Source of the DNA: Semisulcospira habei
Lineage: Eukaryota; Mollusca; Gastropoda; Semisulcospiridae
Length of the DNA stretch: 64,000 nt
Reading direction: 5' to 3'
Assembly: GCA_036245525.1 (NCBI GenBank)
Contig: BTPG01000007.1
Coordinates: 165,254,976-165,318,975, forward strand
Positions 54,222 to 64,000 of this stretch are shown here, piece by piece; within the stretch, counting starts at the first letter, position 1, and every line of letters starts with the position of its first letter. Below the pieces are notes generated by a model. The model saw nothing but the letters and a program-made list of their open reading frames with translations, was not told the origin of the DNA and made no database searches. Both the position numbers and the translations under genes were made by a program.

Positions 54222-54293
54222 CACTGGTTGTCTCCCTCGATTCGCTACCGCCGACAGCTGTAGCCAATCGAGGGAAACAACCAGTGTGGACAA
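54222..54293. repeat. hairpin GTCTCCCTCGATTCGCT
   Basis: CACACTGGTTGTCTCCCTCG and CGAGGGAAACAACCAGTGTG. Confidence 0.75.
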
Positions 54294-54374
54294 TACAGAC
54301 GATACAGGCGGGGTGTTGTTGGGGGAGCACGTGCGGGCGAGAGGTGTGTTGTGCGCGGAGGGGAGGGGATACAG

Positions 54375-54574
54375 ATAACCCATGTCATCCTGAGGCTGTG
54401 CTTATTGTCCTATAAGGCTATGTTACAGATTACGAGATAGAGCGACCATTTTAGTTCAAGGGTGGTGCCAGAATAGCTTGGTGCCTAAGGCGCCAAAATA
54501 TTCTGACACCACCCTTTAACTATCATAGTCAAAATTATTTCAAGCAATGGGTGTGTCGGGATGAAAAGGGTTAA
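54375..54574 (+). mobile_element. MITE, end type C
   Basis: ATAACCCATGTCATCCTGAG to GGGATGAAAAGGGTTAA with the hairpin AGTTCAAGGGTGGTGCCAGA. Best reference copy for the broken element at 38541. Confidence 0.8.
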
Positions 54575-54620
54575 ACATCTAGGCTCTTATTGCAGTACAG
54601 TTTACACACACACATATATA

Positions 54621-54764
54621 TATGTTATTGGTCGGAGGGGTATGCTACACAGACCCTTGTAGGCCTGAGGGAGGTCAAAGGAAACATTGTACCCTGAATG
54701 GTTCCTTTGACCTCCTGAAGGCCTACAAGGGTCCGTGCAGCGAACCCCTCCGACCAATAACATA
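54621..54764. repeat. 144-bp palindrome GTTATTGGTCGG
   Basis: TATGTTATTGGTCGGAGGGG and CCCCTCCGACCAATAACATA; GACCCTTGTAGGCCT/AGGCCTACAAGGGTC and AGGTCAAAGGAAAC/GTTCCTTTGACCT inside. Arms about 60 bp. Confidence 0.85.
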
Positions 54765-55349
54765 TTGTTTTCATTCCTCCACTATTTTCGTAACAGAAAT
54801 CAAAAAGACATCTTGCAACCTGTATCATGCCAGACATGACTGACGTCAAAGGAATATACCTTTATTCATAATAGACTTATGACGTAATTTAAAATATGTC
54901 ATGACGTTGCCGTCTCCAGTACGGAGTGTGCTTGTTGTTTCGAACACTACTAAGTAATTTTGCACTTTAGAACGTTTGGCATCTTTTATATAACAAAACT
55001 GGCATCCTAGATGCGTCATCGAGAGGGCTACAAAACATCCACTATTTTTCACTACAGGGGTTTTTATATCACGGTCACAAGGTACGGTTTGCGCTAAAGT
55101 GACTGGTCATGTGACATAGGGAGGAAAACAATATGTATGTATGAAATAAAACCTGTCCAAGAATACTGGCACCACACACACCAAATATGGACCCAAACGA
55201 CAGTGAAATACTTTGAATATGAAGAAAAAATCCATGAACACCATGTAGTTTAGGAGTTACGCTGTTATTTTCACAAATTTTCGCCGTTTCAGTGAGGGCT
55301 TCATCAGGTAACAATAAAATGATCTCAGTAAAGCAATGGAGGCGACAGA
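54765..55349. other. no gene seen
   Basis: A minus-strand frame at 55075-55395 shows no known domain. It may be upstream intron or intergenic DNA. Confidence 0.4.
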
Positions 55350-55445
55350 TCAACCACGACTGATAGTTCAAGGGTGTGCAAGGATAACTTGGCACCTTCC
55401 CAAGCTAATATAGCACTACCTTGAACTATCACTCAGGGGCAATCT
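55350..55445. repeat. hairpin-core fragment, type D
   Basis: CGACTGATAGTTCAAGGGTG and CACTACCTTGAACTATCACT. Confidence 0.6.
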
Positions 55446-55856
55446 TAATAGGTATGCTTGAATTACCTGTTACTTGGGCCCATTCCCTTGATGAAGCCCT
55501 CAATGAGAGGGCGAAAATTTGTGAAAATAAAAGCATAACTCCTATACTACATATATATAAGTTTTCTCAATCAACACCGATTCCCATGAATTCAATTCAA
55601 ACGCATTGCCAAATCTTGCAAGGTCCTGGTGCTGTTACAATGCCAGAGCATGATCCAGCATAAACCTACCAGTATAATGACCACTGGCCTAGGGTTCTAT
55701 TACAACAGACTAGCCATGTTTATATTAACCTCTTCCAATGAACTACAACTACAAGAACAAGGAGTGTAAGGTGACCATGCTGTGTAAGAGGTATCAGTGC
55801 TAACATAAGTCGGTTTACTTAGTAGTGCATACAATGTACCCTTGCAGCGTTCACTG

Positions 55857-56086
55857 TTTTTGTTGGAAAAAACGGTGCTCACATCGCACACATGAATGTT
55901 TCAGCCTGATTCTGTCCTGGCCGCTTTGTTTGTAATAAAGTGTATCACATCGCACACTATCCGATGAAATGGCCTGTTTGTTTCAGTTAGGATATAGATT
56001 TCCCTGTCCCCCATAACCCGCCCGTCAGGGCCGTCCATGATCACCTCGGTGCTGTGGACGTTAAACCCGAACTAACCAACCAACCA
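55857..56086 (+). mobile_element. retroposon with (AACC)n tail and 19-bp target duplication
   Basis: Flanked by ACCCTTGCAGCGTTCACTG at 55838-55856 and 56087-56105. The 3' end reads GTGGACGTTAAACCCGAACT then (AACC)n, as in 3' ends of I/RTE-type LINEs and their SINEs. No coding sequence. Confidence 0.85.
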
Positions 56087-56192
56087 ACCCTTGCAGCGTT
56101 CACTGACAGTTGAGGCTGATTATTCTTTCTGCAATTTTCGTTAATTCAACACCAAAGAATCCCAGCTGTTCCAGTAACACAAAATGATGTCC

Positions 56193-56257
56193 GCAAAAGG
56201 CATAGATCCTCATGAGCCCCCGCAACTGCGGGGGCTCATGTGGATCTATGTCTTTGC
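56193..56257. repeat. CATGAG-family hairpin, near-perfect
   Basis: GCAAAAGGCATAGATCCTCA and GGATCTATGTCTTTGC, centre GCCCCCGCAACTGCGGGGGC. Confidence 0.78.
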
Positions 56258-56483
56258 AGTGTTCACTTTTTCTCGGGAGTCAAGGGGTTAACGCACAGTA
56301 TTTTGGGCCGCACGGTTCACGCATCGATTGGGTTTAGCTACTGCTGCTTGGTTTGCCGAAGTTTTTACATTAAATCCTAGATTCAGAATAGAAGTCTGTA
56401 GCCATGTAGGCAGTGCCCTAATAAACGAACATGACAGAAAAATCTATACAGTAGCTCATGCAGCCGCTTTCTGTAATGAATGT

Positions 56484-56545
56484 CAAGAGGCATAGATTCT
56501 CATGGGCCCCTGCATGCTGGGGCTCATGAAAATCTATGCCTCTTG
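56484..56545. repeat. CATGAG-family hairpin
   Basis: CAAGAGGCATAGATTCTCAT and AAAATCTATGCCTCTTG. Confidence 0.75.
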
Positions 56546-56621
56546 TTGACAGGCATAAGTAACCATCGGGTTCAGGTAATGAACTAGACTGTAAAATCTA
56601 TACAGCTGCTGTTGAAGTCAG

Positions 56622-56742
56622 CAAAAGGTGCAGATTCTCGCGAGGCCCATACTGCATGCAAGTGGTCACAAGAATCTAGTTGTAAGCGGAATGGATCTGC
56701 ATGAGCCACTGCTGCCTGCAAGGGCTCGTGAGGCTCTATCCC
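56622..56742. repeat. two adjacent decayed CATGAG hairpins
   Basis: GCAAAAGGTGCAGATTCTCG with GTCACAAGAATCTAG, then GGATCTGCATGAGCCACTGC with GGGCTCGTGAGGCTCTAT. Confidence 0.5.
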
Positions 56743-57211
56743 GGGTACCGGCAGAAAAGGGCATATTTTGGGTTGTTATGTCCACAAACAAGTTTATAAG
56801 CGTACTGAGAAATCCACGCGAGCCATGCCCCTGTAAGTGGATTACGCTTTGTCACAATACCACCGAGACATGCAATAGTGATGCGTTGGCTGGAGAGATA
56901 CTGTTCTCGGAAGGAGCAATCAATACCTTGAGAGATCAAGGCACAGCTATACTTAGCCAATCTCGCACTATTCACGGCTCCCACTAACGAGTGAACGCTA
57001 GCAAATGACGGCACTCGAACTGAAAAAAGTCTTGAAAAAAAGAACATCACTCTGCATGTGTTTGAGCGTATGTGTACACATAAGCAAGAGCGTGCATGTG
57101 TGTTCAAACCAGTGTAGGTTTGTCTGGAATTAGTTTCTGTGTCCCTAATGTAAGCATGAGATCGAGAATGTAAATTATCAGGCAATGTTTGGTTATTTCA
57201 CAGGTGATCTC

Positions 57212-57416
57212 TTAACCCTTTTAACCCCATCAACCTGCAGCAGGAGATGGAGTGACCATGGTCATTCAAGGGTGGTGCCAGACTAGTTTGGCCCCTGATG
57301 GCACCAAGCTAATCTGGAACCACCCTTGAATTATCATGGTCAATCCATCTCCTGCAACTGGTACATAGTTGTTAGGTAGCACCTCCAGAATTTGTGAAAT
57401 GCGGTTGTGGGGTTAA
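57212..57416 (-). mobile_element. type-A MITE
   Basis: TTAACCCTTTTAACCCC to TGTGGGGTTAA; stem GTGACCATGGTCATTCAAGG with several mismatches at the top. Confidence 0.8.
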
Positions 57417-57433
57417 ATTTGTTTGTTGTTGGT

Positions 57434-57658
57434 TTAACTCTTATCATTCGGAATACACCAGTGTGTGAAATAAGTTTGACTAAAATAGTTCAAGGGTAGT
57501 GCCAGAATAGCTTGGCGCCTCTAGGCGCCAAGCTATTCTGGCACCACCCTTGAACTAAAGCCACTGGTCTATATCGTTATCTGTAAGTACTATAATGTAG
57601 CTTGCATTATGGCAGTGTACACATTTGAAGCTTTTGGCCTCAGTGTGATATGGGTTAA
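57434..57658 (+). mobile_element. MITE, end type B
   Basis: TTAACTCTTATCATTCGG to GTGATATGGGTTAA, starting only 18 bp after the end of the previous MITE. Hairpin centre GGCGCCTCTAGGCGCC. Confidence 0.88.
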
Positions 57659-58084
57659 CGGAGGCTCAGTCAACCAAAATCTAAATAAACCTAACCTAAA
57701 CAAATAAATAAATAGAGTGCGAATGGACAAAGAAGGTCAAGCATTTTTTTCTTTGGCTCACTTTCAGAGCCTTTAAAATTGGCTTAAAAAAAAAAAAGTT
57801 AAATCTACAAGGTACCGAATATACAGTAAAACATATACCATTTACGGGCACATCATAGAAGATACCATTCTAAACAGCCATTATGTATGCTTGCATACCG
57901 TGCATTAGTACATGAAACTGATCTGAAGAAGTGTTTGTCAATATAACTTCATAAAATCAACTCAAGGCTAGAACTAGAAGCAAAATACTATCGCTATCCA
58001 GTAGCTAGCACAGTCATCGTTTGATTTTATCTGATCAGTTTTAACACTTTTCACTCTGACTCACAAGTTGACTTAGATCCACCA

Positions 58085-58165
58085 CGAAAGTTCAAGGGTT
58101 GTGCCCGAATAGCTTGGCACCTTGGGACGTCAAACTGTTTGGGCACCACCCTTGAACTATGATGG
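58085..58165. repeat. hairpin-core element, diverged
   Basis: AGTTCAAGGGTTGTGCCCGA and TTTGGGCACCACCCTTGAAC: GCCCGAA faces TTTGGGC instead of GCCAGAA/TTCTGGC. Confidence 0.65.
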
Positions 58166-58404
58166 TCAATCTGTCTCCAAAACTGTTACGCTGTCTTCTG
58201 ATGTCAACTCAAACAATTTTGAAATTTTCTGCCCTGAGGCTCAATGCGCTCATCTTATTAATAAATTACAGAGTCAGTGTGATTAAAAACAACTTCATTG
58301 GTTTTGATGTCATAGAAATACAGCTACCATCAGCCTCTCAGTAAGTCAAAATCACACACCAGATGACCTCCTCCACCACAAAATACAGAGACAAATCAAG
58401 CCAA

Positions 58405-58467
58405 CAAGAGGCGTACATACTCATGAGACCCTGTAGCCTACAGAGGCTCATGAAGGTCTATGCTTCC
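58405..58467. repeat. CATGAG-family hairpin
   Basis: CAAGAGGCGTACATACTCAT and CTCATGAAGGTCTATGC. Confidence 0.6.
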
Positions 58468-59009
58468 AGAAGATAAGAGTTATTCACTGCGGGAGTTTAT
58501 TACCACATAGTTTCAGCAGTTAAGTTCCACATAAAATGAGGAAAATGCAAGCAAAACTCATGCTGCAAAAATAAAAACAGAATATCTGCACAAAATGTCA
58601 TACTGTACTAACTGATACTAGTGATAACAGCTGCCAACAATAATTATAATGGAGAAAATACTACGCAGGTGGGCAACAGACTAATAATTTAAGTTAATAA
58701 AAAAAAAAAAGAATAATTATTCAGTATTAGACTGAACAGAAACTGCCAACACATTAGATGTACAAAGTCTATGATCAATTGATTTTAAATCTAATATATT
58801 ATACAATGGTCAGAACTTAAGGGCCACTTTTTATCGCAGATGCAGCGACAACACACAAATAATGTAACAATACTTGGAGTCAGTACTTCGCTAATTTATT
58901 CAGTAACAATTTCATTTAAGTTTTGAGTAAATCAAGCAATTGTAACAACAGCAGTACCTTAGAATGTTCACCAACCCCTCATTTGAAAAGTCACACAGGA
59001 CTGGTCCAG

Positions 59010-60207
59010 TCAGTAGCGAGTGTACCCACTGTTCGCAGCCAAGCATTCAATGCAGCATTGACGCATGGAATTCACCAGGGTTCAGAGAACATGTTGTGGG
59101 ATTGCTTCCTACTCTTGATGCAGGAACTGAGTCAGCTGGGGGACGCCTTGAGGTGGGGGGTGGTTGCTGACTACACGTTGCCCCAGCACTTCCCAGAGGT
59201 GCTCGATGGAAGCCAGATCAGGTGAACCACTCCATCCTCATGATGCCCCATTGCACAAGGTACTCATGATGATGCACCGCACGGGCGCGATGAGGTCAAG
59301 CGTTGTCGTCCCGCAGAACAGCATTGTCGCCTATGGCTTGGAGAGCTGGCTGGATGAGGGGCTGCACAAATCTCGTCCTATAGATAGACAGTCCAGTCAG
59401 AGTGCCTCGGATGATGTGGAGGGGGGTCCTGCCTTCTCTGCTGAAGCCTGCCCAGACCATGACTGAGCCAACTCTGTAGCTATCCACCTCTTGGACGCAC
59501 CCATCCGTGAATCGCTCGCCCTGGCGTCTCCAGACCCTCACCCTGCTGTCGTTGAAGGACACAGTGAACCGTGACTCATCATAAGTAAACAGAACCTGAG
59601 TCCACTGGAGTCTGTTCCACCTCTGCGATGAGCTGGAGTGAGGGGTATTCTCACTGCTGCTCATTTTACGTCACCTCCTTCAGTTGCCACATTCCTTCTG
59701 CCAATGAAGATAAGTAGCGACTAATCTCTCTGTTTGTCTATTTTGACAAAGGGTATTTACCCGAAATATTAATAAATTGTGTTGTACCCGTCTTTTCTAA
59801 GCGTGTTTCTTTCTCCGTTGGGTACTTCTTTGCATATTACACGCTTGGCAGTCACCTTTTTGGTCTGGATTGATTTCACTGCTGCTCTGCATGAAACCAG
59901 GCCAATTTCGCGCAGACGTCGGCAGACTGTGCTTCTGCTGACGTTAACGTTTGCAGCTTGCATCAGTTGACGTGACAGTTCGGTCGTGCTGAGCCGCCAC
60001 ACAGAGGTATCTGTCCTCCCTTCTGCCGGTGCAGCGCGGGCGTCCTGAGCTAGGTAATCCTTCTGCCCTTCCAGTTTCTTGGAATCGTGCCAGCAGCCTC
60101 TGGAACACTGAATGGGACACCCCAAGACGTCTCCCAACTTCTCGTCTGGAAATTCCGTCCTGCCCGGCTTTGATCTACTGGCATTAGGCTTCATCGTGGT
60201 GGCATGG
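59010..60207 (-). pseudogene. Tc1-like DD34E transposase, multiply broken
   Basis: N-terminal helix-turn-helix part (LSTTELSRQLMQAANVNVSR then STVCRRLREIGLVSCRAAVK), then after the nested insertion the catalytic core: VLFTYDESRF (first Asp), VMVWAGFSREGRTPL, LRDDNARPH (second Asp) and, in another frame, PDLASIEHLWEVLGQ (Glu). The C-terminus (VNSMRQCCIECLAAN then SGYTRY) reaches a stop at 59010. Several frameshifts, in-frame stops and the insertion make it inactive. Confidence 0.9.
59663..59875 (-). mobile_element. nested insertion in the Tc1 transposase
   Basis: About 213 bp flanked by TCACTGCTGCTC at 59651-59662 and 59876-59887, exactly where Tc1 protein homology breaks off and resumes. Its minus-strand sequence (CCAGACCAAAAAGGTGACTG, AAACACGCTTAGAAAAG) matches the repeat at 26650. 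Confidence 0.8.
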
Positions 60208-60608
60208 TTAGGAAGGTGACAATTATGCCCCTACTGTACCGGTATTTGTAGCGAAACAGAAGTGCAAAATGTTCACGACTGACCCCTTTAGCACGTGCAT
60301 CACAACTTTACCTAGTTTTTCCACCTGCCTGCCTTTGGTTCACTTGCCAATATCGAACAGCTTTTCACAAAAACTGACAATGTTTCACCTGCACTTGACA
60401 CGTTCATGGAAATTGATGAATTGTTGTCTATTGTTTCCTCTACAGTGGACTGTCTAAGGTAAACTTTTAACCCATTTGGATTGAAAGAACATTGTATTTT
60501 ATTACTATTAGCATACTTGCGACAATAAACAATGACACAAAAAAGTGGGGTGGGGCCCTTAAGTTTTGACCATTAGTAGGTACAGTGAACTGCTGATACA
60601 TTTTCTTC

Positions 60609-60825
60609 TGAACCCATTTAGCCCCCCCGAGTCCCTACAACAGGAGATGGATTGACCATGATCATTCAAGGGTAGTGCCAGATTAGCTTGGCGTCTTCAG
60701 GCGTCAAGCTTATCTGGCACTACCCTTGAATGATCATGGTCAATCCATCTCCTGCAACTGGTACATTGTCCTTAGGCAACACCTCTACAATTTGAAAAAT
60801 GGGGCCTTGTGGCTAAAAGGGTTAA
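60609..60825 (-). mobile_element. type-A MITE
   Basis: TGAACCCATTTAGCCCCC to GTGGCTAAAAGGGTTAA. Stem GACCATGATCATTCAAGGG/CCCTTGAATGATCATGGTC: GATCATTC/GAATGATC is a mirrored variant. It starts 33 bp from the Tc1 end. Confidence 0.88.
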
Positions 60826-61069
60826 ATGCCAGGAGCTCCAACTACATCTATTTCCTTCTTGTAATTTTCTAAATTATACCTGTAAGCCAAATAATTCACA
60901 TTACATAAACTGTGGTTAGTACCAATGAAAACGGGTGGTTTTTATCTAACTGTTGGTATTATGTTATAATACATCTATAACCAGAGCCCACAATGTGTGT
61001 GTACTTCTAAAAAGATTATACACACCATTAACCCCTTCATACTGAGAAAAAAATGAAAACCACCAAACT

Positions 61070-61134
61070 GCATGAGGTATTGATCCTTATGAGCCCCCGC
61101 AATTGGGGGGCTCATGAGGATCTGTGCCTCATGC
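61070..61134. mobile_element. CATGAG-family hairpin in a TTAA element
   Basis: GCATGAGGTATTGATCCTTA and GAGGATCTGTGCCTCATGC. GCATGAGG/CCTCATGC replaces GCAAGAGG/CCTCTTGC on both arms. TTAACCCCTTCATACTG at 61028 looks like the element's left tip; the right tip is not found. Confidence 0.75.
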
Positions 61135-61427
61135 TAAGACCAATTTGTAGCCATGTTTCTTGGACGGTTCTGGCTACTGATAACTCCGCCATGGCCGGTC
61201 CCAAGCCCGGATGTGAAAGGAGGAGGGTTGGGCGTGGGGTCAGCTGCCCCACCCCATAAAAACACACATTGCTACAGAAACGCCAACAAGAAAACCAACA
61301 ACTGACTCGGCCCTGGGGGAGGATGGACCTTCAGCTGGAGGATTTATGACGCGGGGTGGTGAAAGCCGAAAGGAAGCCACTCAGCAGACTACCATCCTTT
61401 TGACCAGGGCAACCATCAACATCGGTT

Positions 61428-64000
61428 ATTTGGGTTTAACGCCGAGCAGGCGACTAAGGCCATCTCACGGCGGGATGGGTAAAAATCTGGTCAGCCAGAC
61501 TAAAAGCAAGGTCTTAAGACAAGATGTAAATATAGATTAAAAATCTCAGGCTAAAATGTCGCACATGTCTGGAAAAGAAACGTCTACAGACTCTCAAAAA
61601 GGGCAAATAAAAAATTCACATAGTCTATGAATGCTCAGATCTTGTTAAAAATATTGCATTCTCTCAAAAAATTGAAGATTTTGTCCGGGGGAACATCCCG
61701 GAACAAAACCTTCAAGGAGTCTGCTGTGAAGTGTTTATATCTGGTGTCAATTAGGTCAGCACAATACAGCAAAAAGTGTCGAACAGAAAACTGCTCATCA
61801 CAGGCAAAACACCATGGACGCTCATCCTGTTTAAGTAAGTAAGAGTGCGTAACATGTGTGCCCGATGTGGAGCCGAGCAAGGACAGTCTCCTCACGGCGG
61901 CTGCCGCAGCGGAAAGGTAGACTGTCAGACAACTTAGGAAGAGCTTCATGAAGCTTGTTCCCTTCCTCTTTGTCCCACTCGGACTGCCACTCGCGGGCTA
62001 TGTACGCACTAATAACAGGTTTAAAATCACTATAGACAGTCTGTGTGTCAGGGACAGGGTCACTGCGGGCACTGTTGGCAGCAGAATCTGCGATTCTGTT
62101 GCCTTCGATGACCACATGGCCTGGGACCCAAATAAAAATGATGTCATAATATTCCTTCATCAAGTCCGCATAGAGCTCTCTAATCTGCACCAGCAGTGGA
62201 TGGTCTGTTCCCGCGCCCTGAAGGGCCTGCAGGGCAGAAAGAGAGTCAGACAGAATCAGGAAGTTCCTTTCCCGAGACTGATAGGCATGCTTGAGTGCTA
62301 GCAGAATGGCCTGCAGTTCTGCACTAAATACAGAGGAATGGTCAGGGAGACGGAGCTTAAATGGGCGTCTAGGATGGCGAGAGGACACTGCAGCCGCAGC
62401 CACTCTTCCATCCTCAGACTTGGACCCATCCGTATAAAGACGACAATAGCCAGGAAAAATTGAAAGGAGTTCATTGAGGCTCTGTTGGTATATGGCTGGT
62501 GGAGTACAATCCTTCTTGTGGGCAGTCAAGTCCAGCAAGATGTCAGGAACTGGTAGTAGCCAGGGTGGAGTGACGTGTTGCAGAGATTCCGAAACTTTGT
62601 CCAGGTCCACTCCGGCCGCCTGCAGATGAGGTCGGACACGGAAGGAAAGTGGACGGACAGCTCCCGGATGGGCATCGTAAATCTCTGCAAACGACGGGTT
62701 AAAAACACAATCATAGGCAGGATTTTCTGGATGGGCCTTCAGCTTCAGAACGTAGCTGAGCATGAGGCGGATGCGGCGGAGCCTGAGAGAAGGCTCCCCT
62801 GCCTCTGCATACAGACTAGGAACTGGAGATGTCCTGAAGGCTCCCAGACATATGCGCAGACCTTGATGGTGAATTGTGTTCAGACGCTGCAGAACAGACT
62901 TGGAAGCCGAGCCATATACCACAGAGCCGTAATCCAGTTTGGACCGAACAAGGGCCCGGTACAGTCGAAGTAAGACGATGCGGTCTGCACCCCAGTCAGT
63001 ACGACCAACGACACGAAGAATGTCGAGGGCCTTCCGACAAGAGGTTCTAAGGTAGTTAACATGGTTGCAGAAGGTCAATCTTTTGTCAAAGATGACCCCC
63101 AAAAACTTAGCCTCTTCAGCCACCTTAATTGGCACTCCAGCAATGCTCAGGCTAGGTTCTGGAAAAAATTTCGTCTGGTTAGTAAAATGCACACAGACTG
63201 TCTTGGAGGGCGAGAATCTGAATCCATTGAGAGACACCCACCCCTGGATGCGATCAACGCACAGCTGCAAGCGCCTCTCAAGGGACGCAAGTCCTCGACC
63301 TCGTGCACACAAAGCAAAGTCGTCCACAAACAAAGAGCATTCAGAATCATCCTTGACGGCCTTTACAATGTTATTTATTTTAATGCTAAATAAAACAGGA
63401 GATAGAATACTGCCCTGCGGGACACCCATCTCCTGTTCAAAGGAGTCGGAGAGGGTGGAGCCCACACGGACATGGAACGACCTGTTGGACAAAAAATTGT
63501 GAATAAAAATGGGCAGATGCCCTTTAAAACCCATGTCCGACAAATCAGACATTATACCATGCTTCCAGGTAGTGTCATATGCCTTTTCAAGATCAAAGAA
63601 AATTGCATAGACATGCTGCTTGTTGACAAAAGCATCTCGGATAAAAGACTCAAAGCGGACTAGATGGTCAGTTGTACTACGGAAGCGCCGGAAACCGCAC
63701 TGGAGGTCTGTGATGAGACCCTGTGACTCAAGATGCCACACCAGTCGGGCGTTGACCAAGCGTTCCATAGTTTTACATAAACATGATGTCAAAGCTATTG
63801 GCCGGTAGTTGCCCGGGTCGGAAGGATCCTTACCCGGCTTGGGAATTGGCACAACCACAGCCTGGCGCCAAGATGGCGGAAAATGACCGGTTATCCAGAT
63901 ATGGTTAAAGGCCTTGAGAAGTACAAGGAGTGAATCCTCAGGCAGATGTGTTATGAGCTGATAATGGATGGTATCTAATCCAGCAGCAGAGTCAGTACAT
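61428..64000 (-). mobile_element. I-like LINE (RT plus RNase H), 5' part outside window
   Basis: The minus-strand element's 3' end near 61428-61445 reads CGGCGTTAAACCCAAATAAC, a 3' terminus known from I-superfamily LINEs. The 3' UTR is about 200 bp. The upstream part runs past position 64000. Confidence 0.88.
61635..64000 (-). pseudogene. LINE reverse transcriptase-RNase H, one frameshift, partial
   Basis: The frame is open from the window edge (SAAGLDTIHYQLITHLP) through the RT motifs VVPIPKPGKDPSDPGNYRPI, FFDLEKAYDTTWKHG, MGVPQGSILSPVLFS and the catalytic LFVDDFALC. An RNase H domain follows with LYTDGSKSEDG, FSAELQAILLAL, LSDSLSALQAL and WVPGHVVIEGNRIADSAAN, so all four acidic positions are kept. 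Near 61845 the frame slips (RLHIGHT, then HVTHSYLLKQDERPWCFACD in another frame); the tail C-x2-C/H-x4-C cluster typical of the I group then reads to a stop at 61635. The presence of RNase H separates it from the RTE and jockey-group copies elsewhere in the window. Confidence 0.92.

Larger units (their letters stand above)
58804..60576 (-). mobile_element. Tc1/mariner-like element
   Basis: Terminal inverted repeats: CAATGGTCAGAACTTAAGGG at the left (58804) and, read on the minus strand, CTAATGGTCAAAACTTAAGG at the right (to 60576). TA dinucleotides flank both ends (58802-58803 and 60577-60578). It contains a decayed transposase and a nested insertion. It lies upstream of the syntaxin exons. 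Confidence 0.9.

Noticed and set aside
55075..55395. A 106-codon minus-strand gene
   Set aside because: No domain, overlaps a hairpin-core fragment, composition like its surroundings.
62575..63502. Plus-strand proteins over the right-end LINE
   Set aside because: Antisense shadows of the RT-RNase H frame. The same applies to the plus-strand frames over 34252-36198 and 7018-8397 and the minus-strand frames over 9237-10519.
53000..64000. First exon of syntaxin (start codon and N-peptide)
   Set aside because: I looked for an ATG exon ending in phase 0 with an N-peptide-like sequence on the minus strand and found none; probably beyond the window.

Overview
The window looks like a piece of a large, repeat-rich invertebrate genome, most likely a mollusc (gastropod-like). 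This rests on eukaryotic splice sites, long introns, a conserved invertebrate syntaxin-1 coding sequence, several non-LTR retrotransposon clades, Tc1/mariner and hAT relics and dense short inverted-repeat elements. There are no bacterial-type genes, operons or CRISPR arrays. The exact species cannot be read from the sequence.

The only host gene I can recognise is a syntaxin-1 (neuronal plasma-membrane t-SNARE) gene on the minus strand. Seven coding exons join in a consistent reading frame: 46642-46722, 45505-45604, 42107-42181, 10841-10914, 8504-8612, 6120-6193 and 2259-2396. They run from the residues after the N-terminal peptide to the zero-layer glutamine of the SNARE motif. The first exon (start codon) and the last exons (rest of SNARE motif and membrane anchor) were not found and probably lie outside the window. 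A possible extra in-frame 45-nt exon sits at 52242-52286. One intron (10915-42106) is about 31 kb.

The introns and upstream region are packed with mobile DNA. There is a decayed hAT transposase (2701-4930) and two nearly identical RTE-like LINE copies in opposite orientation (6709-8393 and 9064-10528) that bracket one syntaxin exon. A jockey-group LINE with endonuclease and RT lies at 33650-36967, a tRNA-derived SINE at 38869-39215, and a Tc1-like element with recognisable terminal repeats at 58804-60576 carrying a nested insertion. An I-like LINE with RT and RNase H runs off the right edge (61428-64000).

The most striking feature is a swarm of short (about 80-230 bp) elements built round long, almost perfect palindromes. 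The commonest hairpin core (arms reading TTCAAGGGTRGTGCCAGA and closing at GGCGCC) occurs some 40-45 times, intact or broken. Many copies sit in elements that begin TTAACCC and end GGGTTAA, i.e. with a TTAA target and CCC/GGG tips as in piggyBac-type transposition. At least ten other hairpin families coexist, several with the same TTAA tips. Differences between copies are mirrored on both arms (compensatory pairs), the same hairpin core occurs inside elements with different ends, and in one place the hairpin centre is the junction of an inverted duplication. Together these suggest palindromes that are actively corrected or copied, or kept for base pairing; this is the part of the window most worth following up.
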